Assembly (NCBI GenBank): GCA_031551625.1
Contig: JAVBNJ010000125.1
Location: 1-7,803, forward strand
Direction: 5' to 3'
Origin: JAVBNJ01 sp031551625
GTDB taxonomy: Bacteria > Bacteroidota > Bacteroidia > Bacteroidales > UBA932
Length of the DNA: 7,803 nt
The notes below the pieces were generated by a model. That model saw only the letters and a list, made by a program, of their open reading frames with translations. It made no database searches and was not told where the DNA came from. A program made the translations under genes and the position numbers. Below are positions 1 to 5,954 of the stretch, piece after piece. Numbering within the stretch: the stretch's first letter is position 1; every line of letters begins with the position of its first letter.

Positions 1-140
1 TCATCGCCGCTGGCGCGGGGCATCACAAACAATACATCCACCTGTTGTTTGGCTAATCCTTTAACCAGTCCATAACAAGCAGTGCCCAACCCTCCTGCAA
101 TATGTGGTGGAAATTCCCATCCGAACATTAATACTCTCAT
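1..140 (-). CDS. Glycosyltransferase (glycogen synthase-like), N-terminal fragment
   Basis: The reverse strand reads from an ATG at 140 without a stop to the left edge, giving 46 codons that begin MRVLMFGWEFPPHIAGGLGT. The GWEFPPH segment followed by a GGLGT glycine-rich loop is the N-terminal nucleotide-sugar fold of the glycosyltransferases that Bacteroidota carry beside their glycogen debranching enzyme. In GT5 glycogen synthases the equivalent K-x-GGL loop contacts the ADP/UDP-glucose donor. An AGGA lies seven bases ahead of the ATG, a rare Shine-Dalgarno-like signal in this window, and it supports this start. The gene follows the debranching gene by 69 bp in the same direction, so co-transcription is likely. 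Inferred role: elongation of alpha-1,4-glucan in the cytoplasm. Only the first domain's start is visible, so the exact family (GT4 or GT5) and the donor are not settled. Confidence 0.85.
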   Translation of the reverse strand, partial: MRVLMFGWEFPPHIAGGLGTACYGLVKGLAKQQVDVLFVMPRASGD

Positions 141-159
141 AGGCTATTCCTTTATTTAA

Positions 160-225
160 AGATTTAAAGATTCAAAGATTTAAAAACTCCTCGGAGGAAA
201 TACAAATCTTTAAAATTTTAAATCT
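160..225. repeat. Imperfect inverted repeat made of 8-nt tandem units at the operon junction
   Basis: The arms 160-181 and 204-225 are inverted copies with 19 of 22 positions matching. They enclose a small inner inverted repeat (TCCTC at 188-192, GAGGA at 194-198). The left arm is built of an 8-nt unit: GATTTAAA at 161-168, GATTCAAA at 169-176 and GATTTAAA at 177-184. The other arm lies across the stop codon (210-212) of the debranching gene, so part of the repeat is translated as its last residues. It could slow or stop transcription between the debranching gene and the glycosyltransferase, stabilise the mRNA end, or be a dispersed intergenic repeat. The sequence does not decide between these. 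No clear U-tract follows on the minus strand. Confidence 0.7.
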
Positions 226-2168
226 TGGAATTTTTGAATTAACTTCATTGCATGCAAAATGGCCGCTACACTCCATGCTTGCGAGATACAACCATTCGGT
301 GCGTATGGTGGATCGCCATCGTAAATTTCGGGGATCGAACATAGCCCATAGGTTGTCATATCTTCTTCGAAGCCTGCCACCAACTCTTTAGCCGTAGCTA
401 CAAATTGCTTACCATGCAGGCGCAGGTTCGCTTCGATGTAGGGGCCAAGCAGCCACGGCCACACCGTTCCCTGATGATACACCTGGTCACGTGTCGGCTG
501 GTCGCCTTCGTAGTGTCCCTTATACAACGGATTCTTAGGAGCCAATGTACGCAAGCCTCGCGGCGTGAGCAGTTCCTTTTCCACTGCCTGCAAGACATCG
601 CGTTTCACATCGTCGGAGATCGGACTGTAAGGCAACGAGCACGCAATAATTTGATTGGGACGCATAAATACATTCTGTCCTTCTTCACCCACATAGTCGG
701 CCAGGTGTTTGCGCACTACCAGCCAGAATGTCGGCAAATAATTTTTCTCAATCAATGCAGGCAGTTCGCTCCATTCTTTTACAAACTTCGTATCTTTATT
801 GGCACGTGCCAGTTCCAGCGTGTAACAAATAGCGTTGTACCAAAGTGCATTTATCTCTACTTGATACCCGTTACGCGGCGTAACGGGCACACCGTGTACA
901 ATGGCATCCATCCATGTAAGCGCCTTACCGGGTTCTTCGGCCCACACCAGTCCATTGTCGTGCATGCGGATATTAGGCGAAGTACCATCACGGTAAGCTG
1001 CGAGAATGGCTTTCATGTTTGCGCCATAGTCCTTCCACACCTGTTTGGTATTGCCGGTTTCGGCAGCATATTGTTGAATAGCCCAGAAATACCACATGGG
1101 CGCATCAACCGAGTTGTAGGCGGCATTGCCCACTTCGCCGATGTTTGGAAACAAGCCGCCTTGCAGTTCGCCCGACATTGTGTCGAGTACGCGCTTGCAC
1201 GCATCGGGATTATAGCTGGCTGTCAGTGTAAGACCTGGCAAGGAAATGAATGTGTCGCGCCCCCAGCGGCCGAACCACGGGTAACCGGCTACCACTTCTG
1301 TTTTGTTATTCTTGCGCTGTATGATAAACTGGGCAGCCGATGCTTTCAAACAGTTGATATAACTGTCGCGTGGCGGGCGAACAGCCAGTGCTTCGGCGAA
1401 TTGTTTTTTCAACGCAGCCGGGTTTTGTTCATTGACCGATGCCGATACAATAATACTCTCGCCTTTCTTAATCGGGAATTCTATATAGCCGGGCGAGAAC
1501 AAATCTTCGTGCCCTTCGTAACCACGCCGCAATTCTTCGCGGTACTCCACATTGTAGTACCAGTCGGGCGCTGCCACAAATCCGTTGGCTTTGCTCACTT
1601 GCAAATGCAACGACGGGTAGCCGCTATAAAGTTTTGATTTGATACCGTTTGTAACTGCTTCGGCACGTGTATCGGCAATGGGATTAGCTTTGCTAAGTTT
1701 ATGAATATTGCGGTACGCAAGGAACGGTTTTAATCGTAATGTGGTCGGCGAATGTGCATCAAGTAATGTATAGCGGATGAACAGCGTGTCCTCGTTGTGA
1801 ACGAGCATCATCTCTTTTTTCAATATTACGCCACCCACGCGGTAGGTAATTGTCGCTATCGGTTCGTATGCAAAGTCAATAATATATTTATGCCCGCGCG
1901 GTTCGTACGTATTTGGGTAACGGTGGATACCAAGGTTAAATGGTTGCTCGTGCTGCACAATCGTTTCGTCGAGCGACGAAAGCAGCACATGGTTTTCGCC
2001 ACCGAATTCCTCGATGGGAACGACCAAAAGTCCATGATATTTTCGCGTATTGCAACCGACAATTGTTGTACTGCTATAACCTCCGGTGCGTGTCGTAGCA
2101 AGCATTTCCCGTTCAAGGGAGTATTCCAGATTAACCAACTCAGCTTTATTGAAATTTAGATAAGCCAT
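210..2168 (-). CDS. Glycogen debranching enzyme (amylo-alpha-1,6-glucosidase, GH133-type)
   Basis: This is a 652-residue cytoplasmic enzyme predicted to hydrolyse alpha-1,6 branch linkages of glycogen. Residues of about 20-235 match the GDE N-terminal beta-domain, including TRTGGYSSTTIVGCNTRKYH (27-46), the form usually seen as GGYASST..NTRRYHG. Residues of about 275-645 form the (alpha/alpha)6 catalytic domain, with YPWFGRWGRDTFISLPGL (296-313), PMWYFWAI (357-364), GLVWAEEPGKALTWMDA (406-422), GTVWPWLLGPY (567-577) and PEIYDGDPPYAPNGCISQAW (613-632). There is no signal peptide. The length is normal for the bacterial family and no motif is broken. The ATG at 2168 is preferred because the conserved N-terminal domain begins just after it; no Shine-Dalgarno is visible, only an A/T-rich leader. 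The glycosyltransferase follows 69 bp downstream. The last residues (IQKFQDLKF) come from the inverted repeat at the 3' end. It is distinct from GlgX-type (GH13) debranching enzymes. Confidence 0.95.
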   Translation of the reverse strand: MAYLNFNKAELVNLEYSLEREMLATTRTGGYSSTTIVGCNTRKYHGLLVVPIEEFGGENHVLLSSLDETIVQHEQPFNLGIHRYPNTYEPRGHKYIIDFAYEPIATITYRVGGVILKKEMMLVHNEDTLFIRYTLLDAHSPTTLRLKPFLAYRNIHKLSKANPIADTRAEAVTNGIKSKLYSGYPSLHLQVSKANGFVAAPDWYYNVEYREELRRGYEGHEDLFSPGYIEFPIKKGESIIVSASVNEQNPAALKKQFAEALAVRPPRDSYINCLKASAAQFIIQRKNNKTEVVAGYPWFGRWGRDTFISLPGLTLTASYNPDACKRVLDTMSGELQGGLFPNIGEVGNAAYNSVDAPMWYFWAIQQYAAETGNTKQVWKDYGANMKAILAAYRDGTSPNIRMHDNGLVWAEEPGKALTWMDAIVHGVPVTPRNGYQVEINALWYNAICYTLELARANKDTKFVKEWSELPALIEKNYLPTFWLVVRKHLADYVGEEGQNVFMRPNQIIACSLPYSPISDDVKRDVLQAVEKELLTPRGLRTLAPKNPLYKGHYEGDQPTRDQVYHQGTVWPWLLGPYIEANLRLHGKQFVATAKELVAGFEEDMTTYGLCSIPEIYDGDPPYAPNGCISQAWSVAAILHAMKLIQKFQDLKF

Positions 2169-2193
2169 AAAATATTGGTTTTAAATTTGCTTG

Positions 2194-2223
2194 CAAGTTA
2201 CTAATTTGTTTTGGATTACACAA
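2194..2223 (-). promoter_or_regulatory. Candidate Bacteroidota-type promoter for the debranching gene
   Basis: On the minus strand a TTG (2221-2223) is followed after 20 bases by TAACTTG (2194-2200). This resembles the primary sigma factor signal of Bacteroidota (TTTG, about 19-20 bases, TAnnTTTG) but has a shortened -7 box. Transcription would begin about 20 nt ahead of the ATG at 2168. The site lies downstream of the 24-bp palindrome, so the operon would start afresh after that structure. The -7 match is imperfect. Confidence 0.3.
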
Positions 2224-2266
2224 CATTCCGCGAAGAAAAATAATACTATAAAATGATTTTTAGCCA

Positions 2267-2319
2267 TCTTGCTAACTCAAGCGACCAGCCGACATGGCTG
2301 GTCGCTTGAGTTAGCAAGA
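2267..2319. repeat. 24-bp perfect inverted repeat with 5-nt loop (possible terminator)
   Basis: The arms 2267-2290 and 2296-2319 are exactly complementary over 24 bp, with the loop GACAT at 2291-2295. The inner stem is GC-rich (GCGACCAGCC against GGCTGGTCGC). The hairpin sits 63 bases beyond the stop of the secreted-protein gene and about 100 bases ahead of the debranching gene, so termination of the first transcript is a natural role. However, no U-run follows the stem on either strand, so it is not a textbook intrinsic terminator. A dispersed palindromic repeat or a protein-binding palindrome is also possible. Confidence 0.75.
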
Positions 2320-2382
2320 ATTTCCAATAGTGGGTAAGCTTATTTAGGCCTTATTTTGTTGTAATTTTAATGATTTGCGTTA

Positions 2383-3480
2383 TCAATTGCATAATGTATA
2401 ATAGGCTGCATTTAAGTCCCAACCTGTGGTAGCATATATATTACATGCTGCCCCTCCCTTTACATTTAGTTTCCAATAGTCATAATATGTCGCGGTATTG
2501 TAACCAGGGTTTAGGCGATTAGTAGTCCGGTAACATTCTACCCTGGTTCCGGTATCATATAACGCTGCATATGGTTTGCTGGAAGTCATTGCAAGACAAG
2601 CCGCGCAGGTTTTGATAGACCATGCTCCGGTTATACAGTCACCACCGCCAACTGATGACAAAGCAAAGTTTGTCGAAGTAGCGCACCCTCCTTCTGTAAC
2701 AACACATGTTATAGTAGTATTACCTACCGCAACACCAGTTACAATTCCGGTATTATTTACAGTAGCTACACCAGTATTACTACTCGTCCACGTACGGCTA
2801 TTACCAGCGGGAGTAGCAGTTAATGTAACAGAACTGCTAACGGCTACCGAACTAGGCCCGTTAATAGTAATCGTTTGGGGAACTATAATGCCATCAGGAT
2901 TATTGGTAGCATCGGTAATAGCCATAATACAACTACCGGTATATGTTTTTTGTGTGGTTCCAAGCGTAGTACTCCCATTGATTACAAATGGCGGTGTGCC
3001 GTTTAATGTATAAGTGCCGTTGGCCATTGGTGCATTCGGCGGACAGTCACTCGCAAAAGCGCACCAGTTGAAACGACCCGAAGCATTGCTCAGTTTCACT
3101 GTTACTGTGGCCGACTGGGCATTAACTCCCGTTACATAAAAACCGGTAGCGTTACCGGCTGAGGAAGTACCATTGGTGACCGTTGCTGCACCGCTTATTG
3201 TCGCACGCTTCCACGTACCTTTGTTACCCGCAGCAGCCACCGTTTGAAAGTCAATCAGGCACCAGACTTTGTTTAAGTTAGTTGTACCATTACAGCTTGT
3301 CCATGTTAAAATAAATGTGACTGTCTGTTTTTTGTAATCGGCACTCACTTGTTTTACGTTCACGCAGCGGGCTTCCGCGGGTAGTGAGTACACACATATT
3401 GCCATCAATAATAAATAGTAGATTTTTTTAGCTGCGCTGAACTCACAGCCGTGTTTTGTTTTTAGTAGAGTTCGGTTCAT
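2383..3480 (-). CDS. Secreted protein with BIG2-like Ig domain and Cys-rich C-terminus
   Basis: This 365-residue protein starts with a long basic n-region, a hydrophobic stretch (about 21-33) and a signal peptidase I site after AEA (residue 37), so it is exported. No lipobox is seen. Residues of about 38-190 resemble the module often placed ahead of FISUMP domains in Bacteroidota surface proteins: V-x-x-V-S-A-D, KVWCLIDFQ (71-79), FNWCAFASDCPPNA (137-150), GTYTLNGTPPFVING (155-169). Residues of about 202-275 look like a bacterial Ig-like group 2 domain, with TWTSSNTGVATVNNTGIVTG (230-249) and later GNTTITC. The end (281-365) holds six cysteines (282, 292, 295, 316, 346, 364), which could form disulfides outside the cytoplasm. 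It has no FISUMP domain and no recognisable type IX secretion tail. The reading frame looks more A/T-rich than glgB and the debranching gene. The function is unknown; a surface or periplasmic binding role is inference. The ATG at 3480 is kept because the next Met (26) lies inside the signal core. Confidence 0.8.
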   Translation of the reverse strand: MNRTLLKTKHGCEFSAAKKIYYLLLMAICVYSLPAEARCVNVKQVSADYKKQTVTFILTWTSCNGTTNLNKVWCLIDFQTVAAAGNKGTWKRATISGAATVTNGTSSAGNATGFYVTGVNAQSATVTVKLSNASGRFNWCAFASDCPPNAPMANGTYTLNGTPPFVINGSTTLGTTQKTYTGSCIMAITDATNNPDGIIVPQTITINGPSSVAVSSSVTLTATPAGNSRTWTSSNTGVATVNNTGIVTGVAVGNTTITCVVTEGGCATSTNFALSSVGGGDCITGAWSIKTCAACLAMTSSKPYAALYDTGTRVECYRTTNRLNPGYNTATYYDYWKLNVKGGAACNIYATTGWDLNAAYYTLCN

Positions 3481-3512
3481 AATTACTAAGTTTTTAGTTT
3501 ATAATTTTAGTA

Positions 3513-3582
3513 GCAGCCATTGGGATTGTTTTATTACACAAACAAACATTATATAAACTCTATAAAACAATCCCCACGCTGC
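3513..3582. repeat. Inverted repeat in the upstream region of the secreted-protein gene
   Basis: Bases 3522-3534 are perfectly complementary to 3562-3574 (13 bp, core GGGATTGTTTTA), with a 27-base loop. A second short pairing outside it (GCAGC at 3513-3517 with GCTGC at 3578-3582) extends the structure. On the minus strand, the gene's coding strand, one arm supplies a TTG (3568-3570) and the loop holds TAATGTTTG (3543-3551), a loose match to the Bacteroidota -33/-7 pair but with a short spacer of 16-17 bases. The symmetry could therefore be an operator around the promoter. If transcription starts further upstream, it would instead be a hairpin in the 5' leader. Confidence 0.5.
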
Positions 3583-3669
3583 ATTTTATTGCTGCTGCCT
3601 TTATATTCCCGTTAATTTACAGTAGCCAGTGATGCATAGACTAAAATGAAAAACGTGAATTTTATCTAA

Positions 3670-3781
3670 TTTATACAGAGGTTCTCGAATACCCAACTAC
3701 AAAATAAACAAAGTCCACGTTTGCTTGGTGGTTACTTATGTTATTCTTGTAGTTTTGAAATTTTCGAGATTTCTGTATAAA
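3670..3781. repeat. Long imperfect hairpin, about 112 nt (MITE remnant or structured RNA)
   Basis: Successive segments pair in order from the outside in: 3670-3679 with 3772-3781 (10 bp), 3683-3688 with 3764-3769 (6 bp), 3695-3702 with 3747-3754 (8 bp), 3703-3707 with 3741-3745 (5 bp), then AAGT/ACTT and CCAC/GTGG (3711-3718 with 3728-3737) around a 9-base apical loop. The breaks are short internal loops and bulges. On the plus strand two further G-U pairs are possible (3680 with 3771, 3681 with 3770). The outer ends are flanked by TA dinucleotides (TATACAG and CTGTATA), which fits a miniature element inserted at TA but could also be chance within the palindrome. No coding potential is seen. 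Confidence 0.6.
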
Positions 3782-3793
3782 GAATAAACTCGT

Positions 3794-3833
3794 AAAAAAA
3801 GAACGTTAATTGTTACAAAAATAGCAAACAATT
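3794..3833 (-). terminator. Weak terminator-like hairpin downstream of glgB
   Basis: On the minus strand, 33 bases beyond the glgB stop, AATTGTT (3827-3833) can pair with AACAATT (3808-3814) across a 12-base loop. A run of seven T follows after a short gap (plus-strand A-run at 3794-3800). The 7-bp stem is nearly all A-T and the T-run does not abut it, so this is a weak intrinsic terminator candidate. The larger hairpin at 3670-3781 lies just beyond it and could assist. Confidence 0.3.
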
Positions 3834-3865
3834 TTTTATTTACAAATAAAATGTCAAATTATTTT

Positions 3866-5854
3866 TTACTCCTGCATTTTCAGCACCATCGCACTGCGCG
3901 ATGGAATGTAAAGTTGCAAGTAGTTGTGCCCACTGTCGTGTATTGTAAAGTGGGGAATATTGTCATCGTTGCGGCCGAAGCCGTCGAATAGTTTGGCATC
4001 GGAGTCGAGTACTGTGACATACTTACCCGGGTTGGCAAAAAAACGATAGCCGGTAAACGATTTTGTGGGGTTGAAGTTGAACACGAAAATCAACTCGCCG
4101 CGGTTGAAAATCAATACCTGGTCGGCGGTGTGCTGTACCATGGCAATGGGGCGGTGTGCAAAAATACGTTCGTGTTTGGCGAGCTCAATCATCGCGGCAT
4201 CGAAGGCATTGAGGTAACGGAAACGCAGGTTGGTATCGTCCACCAAATGCCACTGGCGGCGGGCGTGCTGGCAACTCCAATTGTTGCCCTCGCGAGGGAA
4301 ATCAATCCATTCGGGATGACCAAATTCGTTGCCCATAAAATTAAGGTATCCATCGCCTGCTGTGGCCAATGTAAGCATGCGTATCATCTTGTGCAGCGCC
4401 ACACCACGGTCAACAATCACGTTGCGTTGGAACACATTCATCGACGTATACATCTCTTTATCGACCAGCCGGAAAAAAATTGTCTGGTCACCCACCATTG
4501 CCTGGTCGTGGCTTTCGGCATAGCTTATCGTGTGTTCGTCGGCACGCTTGTTGGTAAATTCGTAGAACAAATCACCCACGTGCCACTGTTCGTCTTTTTT
4601 TTCTTTTATCAATTTTATCCACAAATCGGCCACACCCATGCTCATGCGGAAATCAAAACCCACACCACCGTCTGCTTGTGGTGCAGCGAGGCCCGGCATG
4701 CCGCTCACATCTTCGGCAATGGTAATCGCATCGGGGTGTACTTCGTGAATCAGCTTATTGGCAAGGTATAAATAAGTAATCGCATCGTCGTCCTGGTTGT
4801 CGTCGAAATAAAATTTATATTCCGTAAAGTCACGCCCGATACCATGGTCGTAGTACATCATGCTGGTTACACCATCAAAACGGAACCCGTCGAAACGATA
4901 TTCGTCTAACCAATATTTGCAATTCGATAATAAAAAATGTAGCACCTCGTCGCGGCCATAGTCGAAACAGCGCGAGTTCCACAGCGGGTGTGTGCCGCGC
5001 TCGCCGCGATGGAAATACTGATGATCGGAACCGTCGAAATTACTCAATCCTTCCACTTCGTTTTTTACAGCATGCGAATGAACAATGTCCAAAACCACGG
5101 CAATGCCATGTTTATGTGCTTCGTCAATCAAGTGTTTCAACTCGTCGGGAGTGCCGAAACGCGAACTCGCTGCAAAAAAATTTGATACCTGATAGCCGAA
5201 CGAACCGTAGTACGGATGTTCCTGAATGGCCATTAATTGAATGACGTTATAGCCAAGCGCTACAATGCGTGGCAGCACGTTAGTACGAAACTCATTGTAG
5301 CTAGCCACGCGCGGTTCCTCGCTGCTCATACCAATGTGCGCTTCGTACACTAATGGATAATGCATGCGTCGCGGCCGCTTATGCCGCCACTTGAAAGGTG
5401 TTGGTGGTTCCCACACCTGCGCCGAAAATATTTTTGTATGCTCATCCTGCACAGCACGCATGGCATACGAGGGAAGGCGTTCGCCGCCACCGTCTTTCCA
5501 TTCTACAAATAGTTTATATAAAGATAGATGTTGCAGCTTCCCGGCGGGCAGGGTTATTTCCCAGTTACCGTTACCGATTGCCTGTAAAGCGTATGCGGTA
5601 TTTCGTTGCCAACCGTTGAAATCGGCAATGAAATAAATAGCCGTAGCATTGGGCGCCCATTCGCGAAATGTCCAATCGCCGGAAGCATTGCGGTGCAAGC
5701 CGTAGAACAAGTGGCCGTTTACTACATCGGCCAGTGATGTACGCGCTCCCGCTAATTCACGTTCTTTCAATACGGCTTGTTCATGCCGCCGCCAGATCGT
5801 TTTACGAAACGGCTCCAAGTAAGGATCGGCTTGCCAAAGTTTTAACTCATTCAT
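3866..5854 (-). CDS. glgB: 1,4-alpha-glucan (glycogen) branching enzyme, GH13
   Basis: This 662-residue cytoplasmic enzyme cuts alpha-1,4-glucan chains and rejoins them by alpha-1,6 links to make glycogen branches. Residues of about 50-145 form a CBM48-type N-terminal domain (FREWAPNATAIYFIADFNGW, 63-82). The GH13 barrel follows, with region I LDIVHSH (255-261), region II FDGFRFDG (321-328) whose Asp327 is the expected nucleophile, region III TIAEDVSG (378-385) with Glu381 as the acid/base, and region IV YAESHDQ (445-451) with Asp450 as the transition-state stabiliser. MGNEFGHPEWIDFPREGNNW (507-526) and an all-beta C-terminal domain (about 560-660) complete it. The sequence style (YGSFGYQVSNFFA, CKYWLDEYRFDG) is that of the eukaryotic-like branching enzymes (GH13_8) found in Bacteroides relatives rather than the GH13_9 form of enterobacteria. 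All catalytic residues are intact. It is transcribed alone, divergently from the lipoprotein gene and away from the other glycogen genes by one unrelated gene. No Shine-Dalgarno is visible. Confidence 0.97.
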   Translation of the reverse strand: MNELKLWQADPYLEPFRKTIWRRHEQAVLKERELAGARTSLADVVNGHLFYGLHRNASGDWTFREWAPNATAIYFIADFNGWQRNTAYALQAIGNGNWEITLPAGKLQHLSLYKLFVEWKDGGGERLPSYAMRAVQDEHTKIFSAQVWEPPTPFKWRHKRPRRMHYPLVYEAHIGMSSEEPRVASYNEFRTNVLPRIVALGYNVIQLMAIQEHPYYGSFGYQVSNFFAASSRFGTPDELKHLIDEAHKHGIAVVLDIVHSHAVKNEVEGLSNFDGSDHQYFHRGERGTHPLWNSRCFDYGRDEVLHFLLSNCKYWLDEYRFDGFRFDGVTSMMYYDHGIGRDFTEYKFYFDDNQDDDAITYLYLANKLIHEVHPDAITIAEDVSGMPGLAAPQADGGVGFDFRMSMGVADLWIKLIKEKKDEQWHVGDLFYEFTNKRADEHTISYAESHDQAMVGDQTIFFRLVDKEMYTSMNVFQRNVIVDRGVALHKMIRMLTLATAGDGYLNFMGNEFGHPEWIDFPREGNNWSCQHARRQWHLVDDTNLRFRYLNAFDAAMIELAKHERIFAHRPIAMVQHTADQVLIFNRGELIFVFNFNPTKSFTGYRFFANPGKYVTVLDSDAKLFDGFGRNDDNIPHFTIHDSGHNYLQLYIPSRSAMVLKMQE

Positions 5855-5879
5855 AAACCGGACGATTTTACAGATTACT

Positions 5880-5915
5880 CAAAGATACGAAAAATTTGAG
5901 AGCTATATGTACAAA
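5880..5915 (-). promoter_or_regulatory. glgB: Candidate glgB promoter (TATCTTTG)
   Basis: On the minus strand TATCTTTG (5880-5887) is an exact match to the Bacteroidota -7 consensus TAnnTTTG, about 25 bases ahead of the glgB ATG. A TTTG (5912-5915) lies upstream, but the 24-base spacing is longer than the usual 19-20, so the -33 element is uncertain. Confidence 0.5.
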
Positions 5916-5931
5916 AAAAATGGTATATTTG
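5895..5931 (+). promoter_or_regulatory. Candidate promoter of the FISUMP lipoprotein gene (TATATTTG)
   Basis: TATATTTG at 5924-5931 matches the Bacteroidota -7 consensus TAnnTTTG exactly and lies 23 bases ahead of the ATG at 5955, giving a leader of roughly 15-20 nt without a Shine-Dalgarno. The nearest upstream TTTG (5895-5898) is 25 bases away, more than usual. The element interleaves with the divergent glgB promoter candidate, so the two could share regulation or interfere with each other. Confidence 0.5.
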
Positions 5932-5954
5932 TAGTTATTTATTTTTGAAAATAT

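Larger units (their letters stand above)
3481..3865. other. 385-bp A/T-rich gap with no gene, holding several inverted repeats
   Basis: No convincing coding sequence lies between the secreted-protein gene and glgB; the short open frames here (for example from the ATG at 3646) stop within a few codons. What it does hold is an inverted repeat in the leader of the secreted-protein gene (3513-3582), a long imperfect hairpin (3670-3781) and a terminator-like element beyond glgB (3794-3833). Two of these are described in their own entries and are more structure than an ordinary spacer of this size would need. Confidence 0.7.

Noticed and set aside
161..184. Three tandem 8-nt units considered as a CRISPR or VNTR array
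   Set aside because: There are no spacers, the unit is far too short for CRISPR, and only three copies are present; it is better described as part of the inverted repeat.
405..1637. Long plus-strand open frame (410 codons) opposite the debranching gene
   Set aside because: It lies wholly antisense to a well-conserved enzyme, has no recognisable domain, and has a Cys/Arg/His-rich composition typical of a shadow frame.
2576..3013. Plus-strand open frame (145 codons) rich in Val and Pro
   Set aside because: It is antisense to the BIG2 region of the secreted protein; the Val/Thr/Pro bias mirrors the Thr/Asn/Gly-rich coding strand.
3670..3781. Considered as a tRNA, 6S RNA or riboswitch
   Set aside because: There is no cloverleaf or CCA-type end, it is shorter than 6S RNA without its central bubble, and no known riboswitch core motif was recognised.
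4130..4771. Plus-strand open frame (213 codons) opposite glgB
   Set aside because: It is antisense to the catalytic barrel of glgB, with no domain and shadow-like composition.
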